NCBI GenBank assembly: GCA_947374535.1
Contig: CANCCJ010000003.1
Location: 1-64,000 of the forward strand
Source of the DNA: Comamonadaceae bacterium
Lineage (GTDB): Bacteria; Pseudomonadota; Gammaproteobacteria; Burkholderiales; Burkholderiaceae
Direction of reading: 5' to 3'
DNA length: 64,000 bases
In this document: piece after piece, positions 48,905-57,310 of the stretch
How the letters are laid out: each line of letters opens with the position of its first letter
Position numbering within the stretch: position 1 is the stretch's first letter
Translations under genes and position numbers: made by a program
The notes under the pieces: generated by a model
The model's database searches: none
What the model saw: only the letters and a program-made list of their open reading frames with translations
Told to the model about the DNA's origin: nothing

Positions 48905-49453
48905 TTATTCTTTGCTGTCGAAGCCTTGTTCGACCATCCATGCGTTGCCGGCTTCTTCGCGTTCGCGGGCTTCACGTTCTTCGTCTTGTTCGGGCTGGTC
49001 GCCGCGTTCCACGTTTTCCAAGTCTTCGTCTGCATCGGCATCGCTTGACTTGGTGGCACTGCGCATCGGCGTGCCGTGCATATATTCAAGTGCGGCAGCC
49101 ACGCTCATGAACCATGCGCCCACGGGCTCGGCCAAAATTTTGTCAACCATCGGTTGCGCCCAAGTGGCGATGCGCACGCCTTCAGACAACGCATCCCAGC
49201 TCAGCAAATCATCGGCGTCCAGCGTGAGGAAGTGGTCCATCAACTCGGGCTCTGTGAACTCAAACGCTTGGTGCAACACCACCGCCACCATTTCGGGGTT
49301 GAGGTCGAGCATTTGCAACAAAAAGTCCAACTCTTTGCGTTTTTCAGCCAAACGTTTGTCGAGGATGTATTGGCCTTCGGAGTCGGAATTAAGGTCGTCC
49401 AACTCGGCTTGGTAGGCCGAACGCAGCTCTTGGAAAAATGGGGAAATGCTCAT
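48905..49453 (-). CDS. Uncharacterised 182-residue acidic protein of the J-domain operon
   Basis: ATG at 49453, overlapping the J-domain protein's stop by four bases. The first 130 residues are helical (SPFFQELRSAYQAELDDLNS, KRKELDFLLQMLDLNPEM), the rest is a charged Asp/Glu/Arg-rich tail (DADADEDLENVERGDQPEQDE) of the kind seen in disordered partners. The overlap with a J-domain protein suggests they may act together. Family not recognised. Confidence 0.75.
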   Translation of the reverse strand: MSISPFFQELRSAYQAELDDLNSDSEGQYILDKRLAEKRKELDFLLQMLDLNPEMVAVVLHQAFEFTEPELMDHFLTLDADDLLSWDALSEGVRIATWAQPMVDKILAEPVGAWFMSVAAALEYMHGTPMRSATKSSDADADEDLENVERGDQPEQDEEREAREREEAGNAWMVEQGFDSKE

Positions 49454-49746
49454 GGTGTGTTTGATATCCGGTTCAGCACGTGCTGAAAGTAGGTTCGCCA
49501 AATGTCGCGCGCGGTTTGCGCTGGATCGTCTAACAAATTTCTGCGGCGGTTGTCATCGTAGGCTTGTCGTTTCGCGTCGTCTGACAGCACATCGTAGGCT
49601 TCTTGCACTTCACGAAAACGCGCTGCCGCGTCTTCGGCGGTGTTGCGGTCGGGGTGAAACTGCGAGGCTTTTTGGCGAAACGCGCGTTTGATGTCCGCCA
49701 GCGTGGCATCGCTTTTGAGCCCGAGAGCGGAATAGTGTTCAGACAC
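49450..49746 (-). CDS. Small J-domain protein (DnaJ-like, single domain)
   Basis: 98 residues from a GTG at 49746 with AAGG about 11 bases upstream. It is almost a bare J domain: DIKRAFRQKASQFHPDRN contains the HPD triad needed to stimulate Hsp70 (DnaK) ATPase, then REVQEAYDVLSDDAKRQAYD. There is no Gly/Phe region, zinc finger or substrate-binding domain. Such proteins deliver DnaK to one particular client or complex. It sits directly before the three uncharacterised acidic proteins and shares an overlap with the first. Confidence 0.88.
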   Translation of the reverse strand: MSEHYSALGLKSDATLADIKRAFRQKASQFHPDRNTAEDAAARFREVQEAYDVLSDDAKRQAYDDNRRRNLLDDPAQTARDIWRTYFQHVLNRISNTP

Positions 49747-49760
49747 GGACGAACCTTAAA

Positions 49761-50285
49761 TTACAGCGCTTGCTTGAGGCGAATTTCTTCCACCTTGACG
49801 GGGCCCATGGGCACCGTCTTGGCGCTAGACATTTCGCGCTTGAAGCCAGCCAGTTCGAAAAAGCGCATGGCGCGGTCATTGGCAATAGGCACCCAGATGG
49901 ACACATGGGTGCAGCCTTCTTCTTGCAGGCCTTCGCGGGCGGCGTCCCACAAAGCCAAGCCTACGCCTTGGCCCCAGTAGGCGGGATCCACATACATGTC
50001 CCAAATTTCGCCCATGGTGTTGGGTGTGCCTTTGTCGCGAGAGCGGTCATAGCCGACGAAGCCAACGATCTGTTCACCCTCCACAGCAACTTGCACTTGG
50101 GGTTCAGCAAACTCAATGGCTTCGCGCCAATGAGTGGTGGTTTTCTCTTCGGGCACCGGCAGCACTTTGGCGCCAGTTTGCATGGTTTTGAAAGCTTCTT
50201 TGGCGGTTGCAGCGTACAGCTCGGCGATTTGGGTGGCGTCGCGCATCACAGCGGGACGGACTTCAACGGTTGTCAGATCGGACAT
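49761..50285 (-). CDS. GNAT family N-acetyltransferase
   Basis: 174 residues. The GNAT motif A region, YVDPAYWGQGVGLALWDAAREG, contains the acetyl-CoA-binding QxxGxG/A (Gln-Gly-Val-Gly). N-terminal VRPAVMRDATQIAELYA is typical. It heads the minus-strand eight-gene run, 14 bases before the J-domain gene, and is divergent from dusC. Substrate unknown. Confidence 0.87.
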   Translation of the reverse strand: MSDLTTVEVRPAVMRDATQIAELYAATAKEAFKTMQTGAKVLPVPEEKTTTHWREAIEFAEPQVQVAVEGEQIVGFVGYDRSRDKGTPNTMGEIWDMYVDPAYWGQGVGLALWDAAREGLQEEGCTHVSIWVPIANDRAMRFFELAGFKREMSSAKTVPMGPVKVEEIRLKQAL

Positions 50286-50406
50286 GGAGAGGGGGTTCGG
50301 AAATCAGTAAAGGGGGCTATTGTCCCAGTAAAACCGAAAGCCCGACGGCCTCCGGTAGAGTAGCGCCTTCGCTGCGTGGCAGCGCCTCACTCTGATTCCC
50401 ATCCCC

Positions 50407-51375
50407 ATGCTCATTCTTGCCCCTATGGAGGGCTTGCTCGACTTTGTGCTGCGCGACGTGCTGACCCGCATCGGCGGTGTGGACCGTTGCGTGTCCGAGT
50501 TCATCCGCGTCACCAACACCTTGCTGCCCGAGCGCACGTTTTTGCGCATCGTGCCCGAGCTGAGCAACGATGGCCGCACCTTTGCCGGTGTACCCGTGCG
50601 ACCTCAGCTATTGGGGTCTGACCCCATTTGTTTGGCCGACAACGCCGCGCGCGTGGCGAGCATGGGCTGTGATGGCGTGGACCTGAACTTTGGTTGCCCT
50701 GCCAAGCAAGTGAACCGCCACGGCGGCGGCTCAGTGCTGTTGCAAGACCCAGAGTTGCTGTACCAAATCGTGCGTGCCGTGCGTGCAGCTGTGCCAGCCC
50801 ACCAAGTGGTGTCGGCCAAGATGCGCTTGGGCTTCAACGACGACAGCGCGGCGGAAGAGTGCGCCTTGGCGCTAGAGGCGGGCGGCGCCAGCGAAATCGT
50901 CGTGCACGCCCGCACCAAAGCCGACGCCTATCGGCCACCGGCGTATTGGCCCCGCATTGCTGACATCAAAGCCAAGGTCAAAACACCGCTTGTGGCCAAT
51001 GGCGAAATTTGGAATGTGCAAGACGCTGTGAACGCCCGTGCCGATTCCGGCTGCTTTGACTTGATGTTGGGACGCGGCATCGTCACCAACCCTGGCTTGG
51101 GCTGGGCCATTCAAGCGCACGATGCTGCTGCGCAAGGCTTGCCCGCACCCGCGCCACAAGTGAGCTGGCAAGACCTGCCGCCACACCTGCACACGTTTTG
51201 GCAAATTGTGTCGGGCCATGTGAGCGAGCGCCATCAAGCCGGTCGTTTGAAGCAGTGGTTGAATTTCTTGCGCAAGCACTACCCCGAAGCCGAGGCTGCC
51301 TATATGCATGTGCGCACCTTGACCAGCCCCAAAGACATCAACGCGTGGTTTGATGCCATGCCTAAACAACAATGA
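50407..51375 (+). CDS. dusC: tRNA-dihydrouridine(16) synthase
   Basis: 322 residues. FMN-dependent TIM barrel that reduces uridine to dihydrouridine in tRNA. MLILAPMEGLLDFVLRD opens it; catalytic Cys97 in NFGCPAKQVNRHGGG. Sequence features near the N-terminus (VDRCVSEFIRVTNTLLP) are of the DusC rather than DusA/B group. Followed with a four-base overlap by a small uncharacterised protein. Confidence 0.93.
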   Translation: MLILAPMEGLLDFVLRDVLTRIGGVDRCVSEFIRVTNTLLPERTFLRIVPELSNDGRTFAGVPVRPQLLGSDPICLADNAARVASMGCDGVDLNFGCPAKQVNRHGGGSVLLQDPELLYQIVRAVRAAVPAHQVVSAKMRLGFNDDSAAEECALALEAGGASEIVVHARTKADAYRPPAYWPRIADIKAKVKTPLVANGEIWNVQDAVNARADSGCFDLMLGRGIVTNPGLGWAIQAHDAAAQGLPAPAPQVSWQDLPPHLHTFWQIVSGHVSERHQAGRLKQWLNFLRKHYPEAEAAYMHVRTLTSPKDINAWFDAMPKQQ

Positions 51376-51881
51376 CCGACGACAACACCCAACACGCCCT
51401 CGAAGACAACACCTTCGTGCAAGAGCCACGCCTTTGGCAAAACGAAACGTGGACGGCCAAGGTCATCAAAAACGACGATGACGACGGTTGGGCGGTGGCG
51501 ATGTTCAAAGACGGCGAATCCGAAGCCGCGCTGATCGGTCCTTGGACCATGGGCCGCGACAAAAAGAACCCTAAGCCACTCGACGGCACCGCCTTCATCA
51601 CCTTGGTGAAAACCGCCTCAGAGTTTGTGCGCCGCAGCGAGCAGCAGTTGCACGCCACGCTGCACCAGTCGGTCACGGTCAACGGTCAGACTGGCCGCGT
51701 CACCGTACTGCTAGACATCGTGCCCGATGATGACAACCCCTACGCCACGCTGACTGCCCAAGACGAGGGGGGCGACACGCTTGCTGAGGTGCGGGTGGAG
51801 GCAGGCTTCAAGCTCAACCGCAATACGGCACAGGCTTGGGTTGATGCGGGGTTTGAAAAACCGAACGGCGCACTCGGCTGA
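51372..51881 (+). CDS. Hypothetical 169-residue protein, coupled to dusC
   Basis: ATG overlaps the dusC stop by four bases, so cotranslation is likely. Soluble, acidic, rich in beta-strand-like segments (GWAVAMFKDGE, GQTGRVTVLLDIVPDDD). No membrane or signal segments. It is followed by the MFS gene 87 bases later. Family not recognised. Confidence 0.75.
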   Translation: MTDDNTQHALEDNTFVQEPRLWQNETWTAKVIKNDDDDGWAVAMFKDGESEAALIGPWTMGRDKKNPKPLDGTAFITLVKTASEFVRRSEQQLHATLHQSVTVNGQTGRVTVLLDIVPDDDNPYATLTAQDEGGDTLAEVRVEAGFKLNRNTAQAWVDAGFEKPNGALG

Positions 51882-51968
51882 GGCTTTGTCTTGGCTTGAT
51901 GCTTCACGCACAAGCGTGACAGTTTTTGGGGATTGAGCGCCCAGACGCGCGGCATACTTCGCTCACTC

Positions 51969-53132
51969 ATGTCGCAACAACACCTACATCCTTGGCAAGT
52001 TCTCACAGGCGGCATTTGCGGTTTGGTGCTGACCATCGGCTTGGCGCGTTTTGCCTACACGCCGCTGTTGCCAAGCCTTCAAACGCAAACAGGATTGACC
52101 GACGCTGCTGCCGGCGGCTTGGCCGCGATCAACTACGCGGGCTACATGAGCGGTGCCTTGGCGGCCACGTGGATTGACGATGTGCGTTGGCGGCATTGGC
52201 TCTACAGCGCTGGCTTGTGGATGGCGTTGCTTACGGTAGCCGCGATGGCACTCACCACTTGGATGCCCGCTTGGGCCTTGTTTCGCTACATCGGCGGCTT
52301 GTGCGGTGCCACGGGCATGTTGCTGGGCTCTGGCTTGGTTTTGGGCTGGCTCATGCGGCAGGGGCGGCGGCCCGAGCTGGGTTTGTATTTCATTGGCTTG
52401 GGATTGGGCATTGTGGTGTCGGCATTGGGTGCGTGGGGTTTGTCGCAGCTCTGGCCCACATGGTCTGACCAATGGTTGGCGTTTGCGGCGTTGGGCTTGG
52501 TGTTTTTTGTGCCCGCTTGGAAGTGGCGGCCCCCTGTGCCACCGCAGGTGGTGGCGTCACATGACGCAGTGGCGAGTGGCTTGGGCTCACGCCGTTGGAC
52601 GTGGACCATGCTGACCAGTTACTTTGCGGCAGGCTGGGGCTTTGTCATCAGTGCCACGTTCACCGTGGCCATTGTGGAGCGCGAGCCTTCATTGGCAGGC
52701 CAAGGCCCGTTGGCTTGGGCGATGGTGGGCATGGCCGCGATGCCTGCCGTGTTCATTTGGGATTTGGTGGCGCGCCGTGTGGGCGACAAGCGCGCCTTGC
52801 TGTTGGCGTTTGGTTTGCAAACGCTGTCGGTCATGTTGCCTGCCATGTCGGGTGCGTTGTGGGCTGCGCTGGCAGGGGCGGTGGGCTATGGCGCAACCTT
52901 CATTGGCATTGTGAGTATGACTTTGGCTTTGGTGGGCCGCAGAGCGCCTCACAACCCAGGCAAGGCGATGGCCAAGCTCACGCTGAGCTATGGCACAGCG
53001 CAAATGCTGGCTCCTGTGGTGGCGGGCTATATGGCGCAGACCACGGGCACGTTCAAAGGTGCGCTGTGGCTAACTGCTGGCGTGATGGCTGCGGGCATGG
53101 CTTTGTTGGCGACCTTGCCTAAAGACGACTGA
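51969..53132 (+). CDS. YbfB/YjiJ family MFS transporter
   Basis: 387 residues from the ATG at 51969. Twelve hydrophobic segments. WQVLTGGICGLVLTIGLARFAYTPLLP near the N-terminus (7-33; key residues Gly15, Arg26, Tyr29, Pro31) and GLTDAAAGGLAAINYAGYMSGAL (about 39-61) are the YbfB/YjiJ hallmark. Function in cells is unknown; some relatives are exporters of sugars or drugs. A small stem (GTGGGGC/GCCCCAC, 53148-53168) follows, without a T-run. Confidence 0.82.
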   Translation: MSQQHLHPWQVLTGGICGLVLTIGLARFAYTPLLPSLQTQTGLTDAAAGGLAAINYAGYMSGALAATWIDDVRWRHWLYSAGLWMALLTVAAMALTTWMPAWALFRYIGGLCGATGMLLGSGLVLGWLMRQGRRPELGLYFIGLGLGIVVSALGAWGLSQLWPTWSDQWLAFAALGLVFFVPAWKWRPPVPPQVVASHDAVASGLGSRRWTWTMLTSYFAAGWGFVISATFTVAIVEREPSLAGQGPLAWAMVGMAAMPAVFIWDLVARRVGDKRALLLAFGLQTLSVMLPAMSGALWAALAGAVGYGATFIGIVSMTLALVGRRAPHNPGKAMAKLTLSYGTAQMLAPVVAGYMAQTTGTFKGALWLTAGVMAAGMALLATLPKDD

Positions 53133-53147
53133 AAACCCCAGCCTACG

Positions 53148-53168
53148 GTGGGGCGGTGCAGGCCCCAC
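53148..53168 (+). other. Hairpin without T-run between the MFS and ycaO genes
   Basis: GTGGGGC (53148-53154) pairs with GCCCCAC (53162-53168) across a 7-base loop. A 7-base GC stem with no T-run is a weak or Rho-dependent stop at best. Confidence 0.4.
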
Positions 53169-53219
53169 AATATGGGTCTAGTTTCAGGGCGCCCCTGCTA
53201 TTTTTATAAGTGATTGATC

Positions 53220-54947
53220 GTGCCCACTCAAAGTTTTATTCTCGGCAAAGACGCGCCGCTCGAATCCACCATCAACACCCTACAGGCCAAGTTGCAGGCG
53301 ATGGGGTTTCACATCCAAGAAAAGAGTTGGCTCAATCCGGTAGAAGGCATTTGGTCGGTTCACATCCGCGACCGCGATTGCCCCGCCTTGTTTGCCAACG
53401 GCAAAGGTGCCACGCGCATGGCGTGCTTGGCCAGTGCCTTAGGTGAGTTCTTTGAACGCTTGGCCACCAACTATTTTTGGACGCATTTTTACCTCGGGCC
53501 TCTCACAGCCGATGCCTCGTTTGTGCATTACCCGCAAGAGCGTTGGTTTGATTTGACCGACGATGGGTCGTGGCCCAAGGGCTTGCTCAACGCCGAACTG
53601 CACAAGTTCTACAACCCTGAGGGCAACATCGATTGCGCCAACTTGGTGGACTTCAACTCGGGCAATGTGGAGCGCGGCATTTGTGCCATTCCGTATGTGC
53701 GCCAGCGCGATGGCGAGACAACCTACATCCCCGTCAACATCATTGGCAACTTGTATGTGAGCAACGGCATGTCCGCGGGTAACACTGCGGCAGAGGCGCG
53801 CACGCAAGCGCTGTCTGAGATTTTTGAACGCCATGTGAAAGCCAAGATCATCAGCCAAGGCATTTGTTTGCCCGATGTGCCCGAGGCGGTGATCAACCGC
53901 TACCCACGCATCGCCGCAGGCATTGCAGCGTTGCGCGCGGCTGGCTTTGGCATCTTGGTGAAAGACGCTTCGTTGGGCGGTAAGTACCCCGTGATGAACG
54001 TGACCTTGCTGCACCCCGAAGACCAAGGCTGCTTTGCCAGCTTTGGCGCGCACCCTCGTTTTGAGGTGGCGCTAGAGCGTGCCCTGACCGAGTTGCTGCA
54101 AGGCCGCGCTCTCGATACCTTGGGCGGTTTTTCAGCCCCCACGTTTGATTTAGAAGAAGCGGCCAGTGCGCCCAACATCGAGATTCACTTTGTGGATTCG
54201 AGTGGCGTGATTCACTGGGAGTTCTTGGGCCAAATTCCAGACTATGTGTTTGTGGATTGGAACTTTGCCAACACCACCGCTGAAGACTATGCGTATTGCG
54301 TGAAACGCATGCATGACGATGGCTTTGACATCTACATTGCCGACTTCGAGCACCTAGGCGTGTACGCCTGCCGCGTCTTGGTGCCAGGCATGTCTGAGAT
54401 TTACCCCGTGGACGACCTTGACTTTGAGAACAACAGCATCGCCAACGACATGCGCGAGGCCATTCTCAACTTGACCGATCTCGACAACGAAGAGTGCTCG
54501 GGCCTATTGGCGTCGTTGAACGAATCTAACTTGGCCGATGAGCGGCCCGTGGCGGGCTTGGTTGGCATGGCCGCAGATGCGGGTAGCTTTTGGGCTGACT
54601 TGCGTGTGGGTGAACTTAAGACCTTGTTGGCCTTGGCTTGCGGTGATGAGGCCGCCACCGTGGAAGGCTGTGAGTGGATTCGCCACTTTGACCAAATCCC
54701 GCAGCAACGCCGTGCGGTGTATGCGTGTATCGAGACCTTGGTGTTGCTCACCGACCGTGGCGACACCGCGCCTTATGTGGGCGCAATTCGCCAGCTTTAC
54801 GGCGCTGGGGTATTTGAGCAAGCGCATGCACTCATCATGCAGACAGATCGCTTTATGGGCATCTCAGCGCCGGGGCTGATGATGGCGGGCTGTGAGATGC
54901 AGCACAAGTTGTGGGCGGCTTATGAAAAAGTGCAAGTGCACAAATAG
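53220..54947 (+). CDS. ycaO: YcaO, ribosomal protein S12 methylthiotransferase accessory protein
   Basis: 575 residues from a GTG at 53220; an in-frame TTG lies two codons earlier. Its opening (PTQSFILGKDAPLEST) lines up with the E. coli YcaO start, and the whole protein follows it closely: SVHIRDRDCPALFANGKGA, ALGEFFERLATNYF, MNIIGNLYVSNGMSAGNT (as NIIGNLYVSNGMSAGNT), ASFGAHPRFEVALER, TELLQGR. The ATP-binding residues of the YcaO fold are included. The C-terminal 130 residues form the TPR-like part. E. coli YcaO assists RimO in beta-methylthiolation of S12 Asp88. No rimO is in this window. Confidence 0.92.
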   Translation: MPTQSFILGKDAPLESTINTLQAKLQAMGFHIQEKSWLNPVEGIWSVHIRDRDCPALFANGKGATRMACLASALGEFFERLATNYFWTHFYLGPLTADASFVHYPQERWFDLTDDGSWPKGLLNAELHKFYNPEGNIDCANLVDFNSGNVERGICAIPYVRQRDGETTYIPVNIIGNLYVSNGMSAGNTAAEARTQALSEIFERHVKAKIISQGICLPDVPEAVINRYPRIAAGIAALRAAGFGILVKDASLGGKYPVMNVTLLHPEDQGCFASFGAHPRFEVALERALTELLQGRALDTLGGFSAPTFDLEEAASAPNIEIHFVDSSGVIHWEFLGQIPDYVFVDWNFANTTAEDYAYCVKRMHDDGFDIYIADFEHLGVYACRVLVPGMSEIYPVDDLDFENNSIANDMREAILNLTDLDNEECSGLLASLNESNLADERPVAGLVGMAADAGSFWADLRVGELKTLLALACGDEAATVEGCEWIRHFDQIPQQRRAVYACIETLVLLTDRGDTAPYVGAIRQLYGAGVFEQAHALIMQTDRFMGISAPGLMMAGCEMQHKLWAAYEKVQVHK

Positions 54948-54961
54948 CTAAAACACCAATG

Positions 54962-54991
54962 AAAAAGCCGCTTTTCAAAGCGGCTTTTTTT
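54962..54991. terminator. Terminator after ycaO
   Basis: AAAAAGCCGCTTT, short loop, AAAGCGGCTTTTTTT. It lies between the convergent ycaO and VOC-protein genes and can act from both sides. Confidence 0.93.
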
Positions 54992-55019
54992 ATGTCTCAG
55001 CGACGTTGGAAGCTGCCAC

Positions 55020-55727
55020 TCAAAGGCCAAGACTCTCCAGCACCACAACGCCTTTGGGTGTTTGCAGTGTGGCTTTGAGGTTGGCTGCGCCTTCGGTCAC
55101 GCTGACGCGGTTAAGCTCAATCGCCTCAAAAGCGGCTTTCAGTTTCTCGGCGCTTGGGTGCGTGATCTCTAAGCTTTGCAAAGTCACGCCTGAGCGGGTG
55201 AGGGTGTTGCGTGGGTGCAGGCGTAGCGGATCGGTGGCCTCGGGCTTGCCCCACTGGATGAGGCTGGGCATACACCCATCAAACAAGCGTTGGCCATCGG
55301 CGCGTACCGAAATTTGCCAATTTAGCGTGCCACGGTTGGTGCGGCGGTTGCCGTGAATGGCAGGACCACGGTCAATGCCTTGCATGCGAATGGCCATGCG
55401 GGCAACTCGGATGTCGGGGGTGTTCACCACGAAGTGCACCAAACGTGGCTCTTTGGCCACCGCTTTTTGCAAAACGGGGTTGTCCATGTCGTACCAGCGT
55501 GTGGGGCAGGCGCGTTTGGGACGAACCGCGTTGGGGTTGATGGCGATGATTTCGACATACGCCATGGGGTTGGCGGGTGAGGCCACTTTGAACAAGCGGT
55601 TGTGCGTGCCGTACAGCTCGTGTTCGCCGCCGGGGCCGGGTGTGATGCCCAGTGTGTTTTCGCACCATTGCACGCCTTGTTCTAAGGTATTGGCAACGAT
55701 AACGAGATGGTCTATTTGTGTGTGCAT
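55020..55727 (-). CDS. VOC superfamily protein (glyoxalase-3-like)
   Basis: 235 residues. IDHLVIVANTLEQGVQWCENTLG at the N-terminus (positions 5-27; His7 a possible metal ligand, Cys22 in WCENTLG) starts a glyoxalase/bleomycin-resistance (VOC) fold; the second half contains RLVHFVVNTPDI. The layout fits PF13468, the glyoxalase-like domain group. Enzyme activity and substrate not known. It is divergent from the pseudouridine-synthase-like gene, 61 bases between starts. Confidence 0.75.
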   Translation of the reverse strand: MHTQIDHLVIVANTLEQGVQWCENTLGITPGPGGEHELYGTHNRLFKVASPANPMAYVEIIAINPNAVRPKRACPTRWYDMDNPVLQKAVAKEPRLVHFVVNTPDIRVARMAIRMQGIDRGPAIHGNRRTNRGTLNWQISVRADGQRLFDGCMPSLIQWGKPEATDPLRLHPRNTLTRSGVTLQSLEITHPSAEKLKAAFEAIELNRVSVTEGAANLKATLQTPKGVVVLESLGL

Positions 55728-55788
55728 GACTAGACCTTACCATTCACGCCCTGCGCTTTTGCGTTTGCCTCCTCAAATAAAGCTTCAA

Positions 55789-56592
55789 ATGAACCGAATT
55801 CCCTCTGAAGGCGAACGCCTTTCCAAACGCATCATGCAACTGCGCAACTGCTCGCGCCGTGAGGCTGAACAATACATTGAAGCGGGCTTTGTGCGTGTGG
55901 ATGGTGTGGTGGTGGAAGAACCGCAGTTTCGTGTGAGTACCCAAACTGTGGCGGTGGACGCCCACGCCAGCTTGCTCAACCTGATGTCGGTGACACTCAT
56001 CTTGAATAAGCCCACCGGCTGGACTGATGGTTTAGAGCCATTGCCTGTGACCAGTCCTGCGCAACCCGGGCGCAAGCCTATGCCGGCCCGAGGACCGCAG
56101 AACGTGCGCCTTTTGCTCACGCCGTTACAGCGCAGCAAAAACGACCACAGCGGTGTGCGTTTGATGAAGAGCCACTTGGCCAAGCTGGATGCCAGCGTGC
56201 CCTTGGAATACGAAGCCAGCGGTTTGATTGCGTTCACGCAAGATTTCCGCGTGCAACGCAAGCTGATCGAAGACATGCCGTTCATGGAGCAAGAGTTGAT
56301 CATCGACGTGCGTGGCGAGGTGTTACCCGATGCGCTGCGCCCAATTGAGCGAGCCATGCGCGACGAGCGTTTGCATTTGCCTGACTTCAAAATCAGCGTG
56401 GGTAGCGCCACACCTGAGCGCAGCAAATTGCGTTTGGCCGTCAAAGGCTCTCACCTGGGCTTGGCGATTTATCTGTGCGAGTTAGCGGGGCTGGAAATAC
56501 TGTCGCTGCGACGCATCCGTTTAGGACGCGTGAGCTTGGGCGATTTGGAAGAGGGCGCCTGGCGCTATTTGGCTGAAGGCGAGCGTTTCTAA
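55789..56592 (+). CDS. S4-domain pseudouridine synthase-like protein, catalytic residues replaced
   Basis: 267 residues from the ATG at 55789. An S4 RNA-binding domain (about 8-55: RLSKRIMQLRNCSRREAEQYI) is followed by a RsuA/RluF-type fold: LNKPTGW (motif I), and RIRLGRVSLGDLEEGAWRYL at the C-terminus. The catalytic Asp of the RLDxxTSGL motif is Glu140 here (VPLEYEASGL), the preceding Arg is Pro, and the conserved Tyr of motif III is Leu (MEQELIIDV). These changes predict loss of pseudouridylation while RNA binding is kept. An unusual basic Pro-rich insert (about 85-125) lies between motifs. Confidence 0.8.
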   Translation: MNRIPSEGERLSKRIMQLRNCSRREAEQYIEAGFVRVDGVVVEEPQFRVSTQTVAVDAHASLLNLMSVTLILNKPTGWTDGLEPLPVTSPAQPGRKPMPARGPQNVRLLLTPLQRSKNDHSGVRLMKSHLAKLDASVPLEYEASGLIAFTQDFRVQRKLIEDMPFMEQELIIDVRGEVLPDALRPIERAMRDERLHLPDFKISVGSATPERSKLRLAVKGSHLGLAIYLCELAGLEILSLRRIRLGRVSLGDLEEGAWRYLAEGERF

Positions 56593-56608
56593 CGCGCAGT
56601 GCAGGTGC

Positions 56609-57151
56609 TCAGTTGTTTTCACCGCTGAAGGTGGGCGATACGCGGCGTGCACCTGTGAAGCGGCGGTCCCAATAGGCTTGACGCATGTCGTCCACGCGCA
56701 CTTGCTGGCCTGGCTTGGGTGAGTGGATGAACTTGTTGTCTCCCACATAGATGCCCACATGGCTGAAGGTTTGGCGCATGGTGTTGAAGAACACCAAGTC
56801 GCCGGGCTTCAAATCTTGTTTGTCAATCTTCTCGGTGGCGGCGGCTTGCTCGCTGGCACGACGAGGCAACACTTTGCCCACGGTTTGTTCAAACATAGAG
56901 CGAACAAAACCGCTGCAGTCAAAACCAGTGCTGGCGTTGGTGCCGCCACGGCGGTAGGGCACGCCCAAGAAGGTCATGGCGTTGACCACCAAGTCAGACG
57001 CGCCGTTGCCCACCGTTTGGCGCATTTGGTCCATTTGCGCGACGATGCCGCGATCGGACAGATAGCGCTCAATATCGTCTGCAGCATTGTTAGTCGGTGC
57101 CGCATGGGCACTGGCAACGCAGCAAAGGATGAGGAGGATTCGTTTCAGCAT
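56609..57151 (-). CDS. NlpC/P60 family cell-wall peptidase, secreted
   Basis: 180 residues from the ATG at 57151. A signal peptide (LLILCCVASAHA) is cleaved near AHA-A. The C40 domain has the Cys in GFDCSGFVRSM, His in FSHVGIYVGDNKFIHS. It differs from the other C40 protein at 23988 in having no lipobox and a longer N-terminal segment (about 20-55), so the two are unlikely to be in the same location. Convergent with the gene at 55789. Confidence 0.87.
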   Translation of the reverse strand: MLKRILLILCCVASAHAAPTNNAADDIERYLSDRGIVAQMDQMRQTVGNGASDLVVNAMTFLGVPYRRGGTNASTGFDCSGFVRSMFEQTVGKVLPRRASEQAAATEKIDKQDLKPGDLVFFNTMRQTFSHVGIYVGDNKFIHSPKPGQQVRVDDMRQAYWDRRFTGARRVSPTFSGENN

Positions 57152-57310
57152 AACCCCCCATTCTAACGACTTTATCTGCGAAAGATTATCAAATGAAAGA
57201 TGTAAGTCGTTGATTTGACTGGAGTTAATCCTTAAGTAAACGCGATTGACGGAGGGCGAATTTGTCATCGTCGATACTTAACGCTTTCTATAAAACGATT
57301 TGTACTACGC
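57152..57310. promoter_or_regulatory. Divergent region between the NlpC/P60 and isochorismatase genes
   Basis: 159 AT-rich bases holding promoters for both genes. AACGACTT at 57165-57172 is repeated inverted as AAGTCGTT at 57204-57211, possibly an operator or stem. TATAAA at 57290-57295 is a -10 candidate for the plus-strand gene, without a clear -35. Confidence 0.35.
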
